Made by a program: the position numbers and the translations under genes. Positions 7,469 through 8,438 of a stretch of 8,438 nt of DNA are shown piece after piece. The stretch comes from JAJPJX01 sp964568355. Its GTDB lineage: Bacteria; Acidobacteriota; Terriglobia; Bryobacterales; Bryobacteraceae. The notes under the pieces are model-generated. The model was not told where the DNA came from. It saw nothing but the letters and a program-made list of their open reading frames with translations, and did not search any database. The first letter of the stretch is position 1; each line of letters starts with the position of its first letter. The stretch is from the NCBI GenBank assembly GCA_964568355.1, contig CAZMRK010000012.1, positions 1-8,438 on the forward strand. Direction: 5' to 3'.

Positions 7469-8438
7469 TCACGATGCCGTGCGGAGCAGTTCGTCCCAGG
7501 TGACTTCGCGTTTGGTTTCGTAGGCCATGCGCCCCAGCAGCGAGGTCAGCGTGGCGTCGGCGGCGACCTGCGTCATGTTGTAAGGCTTCGCGTTCACGAT
7601 GCTGCTGAAGAACGATTCCACCGCGTCGATGGTGATTTCGCGCTTGGAGGCCGCCTGCGCGATCAGGCTGCGGTCGCGCAGGTCGTCGGCGTTCTTCAAG
7701 GGCGAGGTCTGCGTGGGCCCGTGCCATTTGTAATAGGTTCGCGCCGTCTCCAGCATGCCCTGGGAGCCGTAGAACTGCTCCTTGACATCGCGAAAGCCGC
7801 CCGTGTGCTTGATGCTGAGCAGCCAGCCTTCGATCTGATTGGGGTAGGTGTAGACGATGTTGTGATGGTCCGAATCCCAGTCGCCGTAGGGCACCTGGTA
7901 GCGCAGTCCGCCCGTGCCGGTGGCCTTTACCGGATGTCCGGAGGCGAACCAGTTGAGCACGTCGACCCCATGACAGTCCTGCTCCACGATGGGCCCGCCG
8001 GAGGTCTCCATCCAGGCGCCCCAGTGGCGGACCTTTTGCTCTTCGGGCGGATAGGGAGATTGGAAGCTCCGCGGCGGCGTGCCGCCCAGCACCCAATAGC
8101 TCTCCATCAGCGTAAGTTGCCCGATCTTGCCGGTGCGCAGCACCTGGTCCGCAGTCAGATACTCGGGGCTAAACCGCTGCTGAAATCCGAACTGGATGGT
8201 TTTGGAGGAGTCCGCATGGCCTGCGGCCCGCAGCAGCCGTTTCACGCCCGCCACGTCCGCTCCAGCGGGCTTCTCGCAGTAGATGTGCTTACGCGCGTCG
8301 ACGGCTGCTTCGAAATGCGGCGGATGCAGGAACACCGGGGTAGCGATCAAGACCGCATCGATGTCCTTCTGCGCCAGCAACTCTTTCAGGTCGCGATAGA
8401 CGCGCGCCTGCGCCGCGCCGGGGATTACGGTTTTGGCC
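7469..8438 (-). CDS. Gfo/Idh/MocA family oxidoreductase (N-terminus beyond right edge)
   Basis: The open frame runs from the right edge (first full codon at 8437) to a TGA at 7469-7471 and shows the last 323 residues. There is no need for the TTG at 8380 as start, because the frame continues upstream with ARVYRDLKELL, a normal part of the Rossmann domain; only the first NAD-binding strand and any signal peptide are lost. The frame then shows VLIATPVFLHPPHFEAAV and the catalytic-type EKP in IYCEKPAGAD. The second domain contains GGPIVEQDCHGVDVLNW, the usual D-x-x-x-H-type substrate-site motif with its His. The domain ends near EVTWDELLRTAS. The role is NAD(P)-dependent sugar or cyclitol oxidation/reduction; substrate unknown. 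It converges on the Tat-exported homologue but differs from it at both active-site motifs (EKP and His here, QKP and Tyr there), so the pair is not a recent duplication. Confidence 0.88.
   Translation of the reverse strand, partial: AKTVIPGAAQARVYRDLKELLAQKDIDAVLIATPVFLHPPHFEAAVDARKHIYCEKPAGADVAGVKRLLRAAGHADSSKTIQFGFQQRFSPEYLTADQVLRTGKIGQLTLMESYWVLGGTPPRSFQSPYPPEEQKVRHWGAWMETSGGPIVEQDCHGVDVLNWFASGHPVKATGTGGLRYQVPYGDWDSDHHNIVYTYPNQIEGWLLSIKHTGGFRDVKEQFYGSQGMLETARTYYKWHGPTQTSPLKNADDLRDRSLIAQAASKREITIDAVESFFSSIVNAKPYNMTQVAADATLTSLLGRMAYETKREVTWDELLRTAS

Noticed and set aside
6009..8096. 695-codon open frame on the minus strand spanning both oxidoreductase genes
   Set aside because: It runs antisense to the first oxidoreductase and out of frame with the second, crossing the palindromic spacer between them. 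Its translation is Arg/Ala/His-rich without any domain signature, so it is a shadow of high GC content.

Overview
This is a high-GC (visibly above 60%) bacterial chromosome segment with strong third-position G/C bias. Its gene content resembles Acidobacteriota of the Solibacter/Bryobacter type: a very large Oar-like TonB-dependent receptor with an N-terminal carboxypeptidase-regulatory domain, a Tat-exported Gfo/Idh/MocA oxidoreductase, a second Gfo/Idh/MocA protein and secreted peptidases. The lineage is inferred from these families; no rRNA or other marker gene is present.

Layout, left to right. (1) 1-688, minus strand: N-terminal 229 residues of a secreted M48-like metallopeptidase that runs off the left edge. 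Its HExxH motif reads HAMSH, so the general-base glutamate is missing while the zinc ligands remain. (2) 689-760: a 72-bp divergent spacer with no convincing promoter hexamers. (3) 761-2275, plus strand: a complete secreted M20 dipeptidase of the PepV/Sapep type with every metal ligand intact. (4) 2276-2326: a short convergent spacer with two small hairpins. (5) 2327-5740, minus strand: the Oar-like outer-membrane receptor, most likely starting at a GTG behind a GGAGG. (6) 5741-5873: a divergent spacer with a credible sigma70-type promoter for the receptor and a strong ribosome binding site for the next gene. (7) 5874-7391, plus strand: a Tat-signal Gfo/Idh/MocA oxidoreductase, also with a GTG start. 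(8) 7392-7468: a convergent spacer with a long imperfect palindrome, probably a two-way terminator. (9) 7469-8438, minus strand: a second Gfo/Idh/MocA oxidoreductase, cut at its N-terminus by the right edge.

Every gene here is next to a gene on the opposite strand, so no operon is visible. Taken together the genes suggest a cell-envelope nutrition neighbourhood: peptide trimming in the periplasm (M20, perhaps M48), outer-membrane uptake or binding of an unknown substrate (the Oar-like receptor), and sugar or cyclitol redox chemistry (the two Gfo/Idh/MocA proteins). A functional link is inference from proximity only. I see no tRNA, rRNA, CRISPR, insertion sequence, phage or toxin-antitoxin signal. 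I found no clear novel multi-gene system; the most notable single observation is the altered active site of the M48-like protein.
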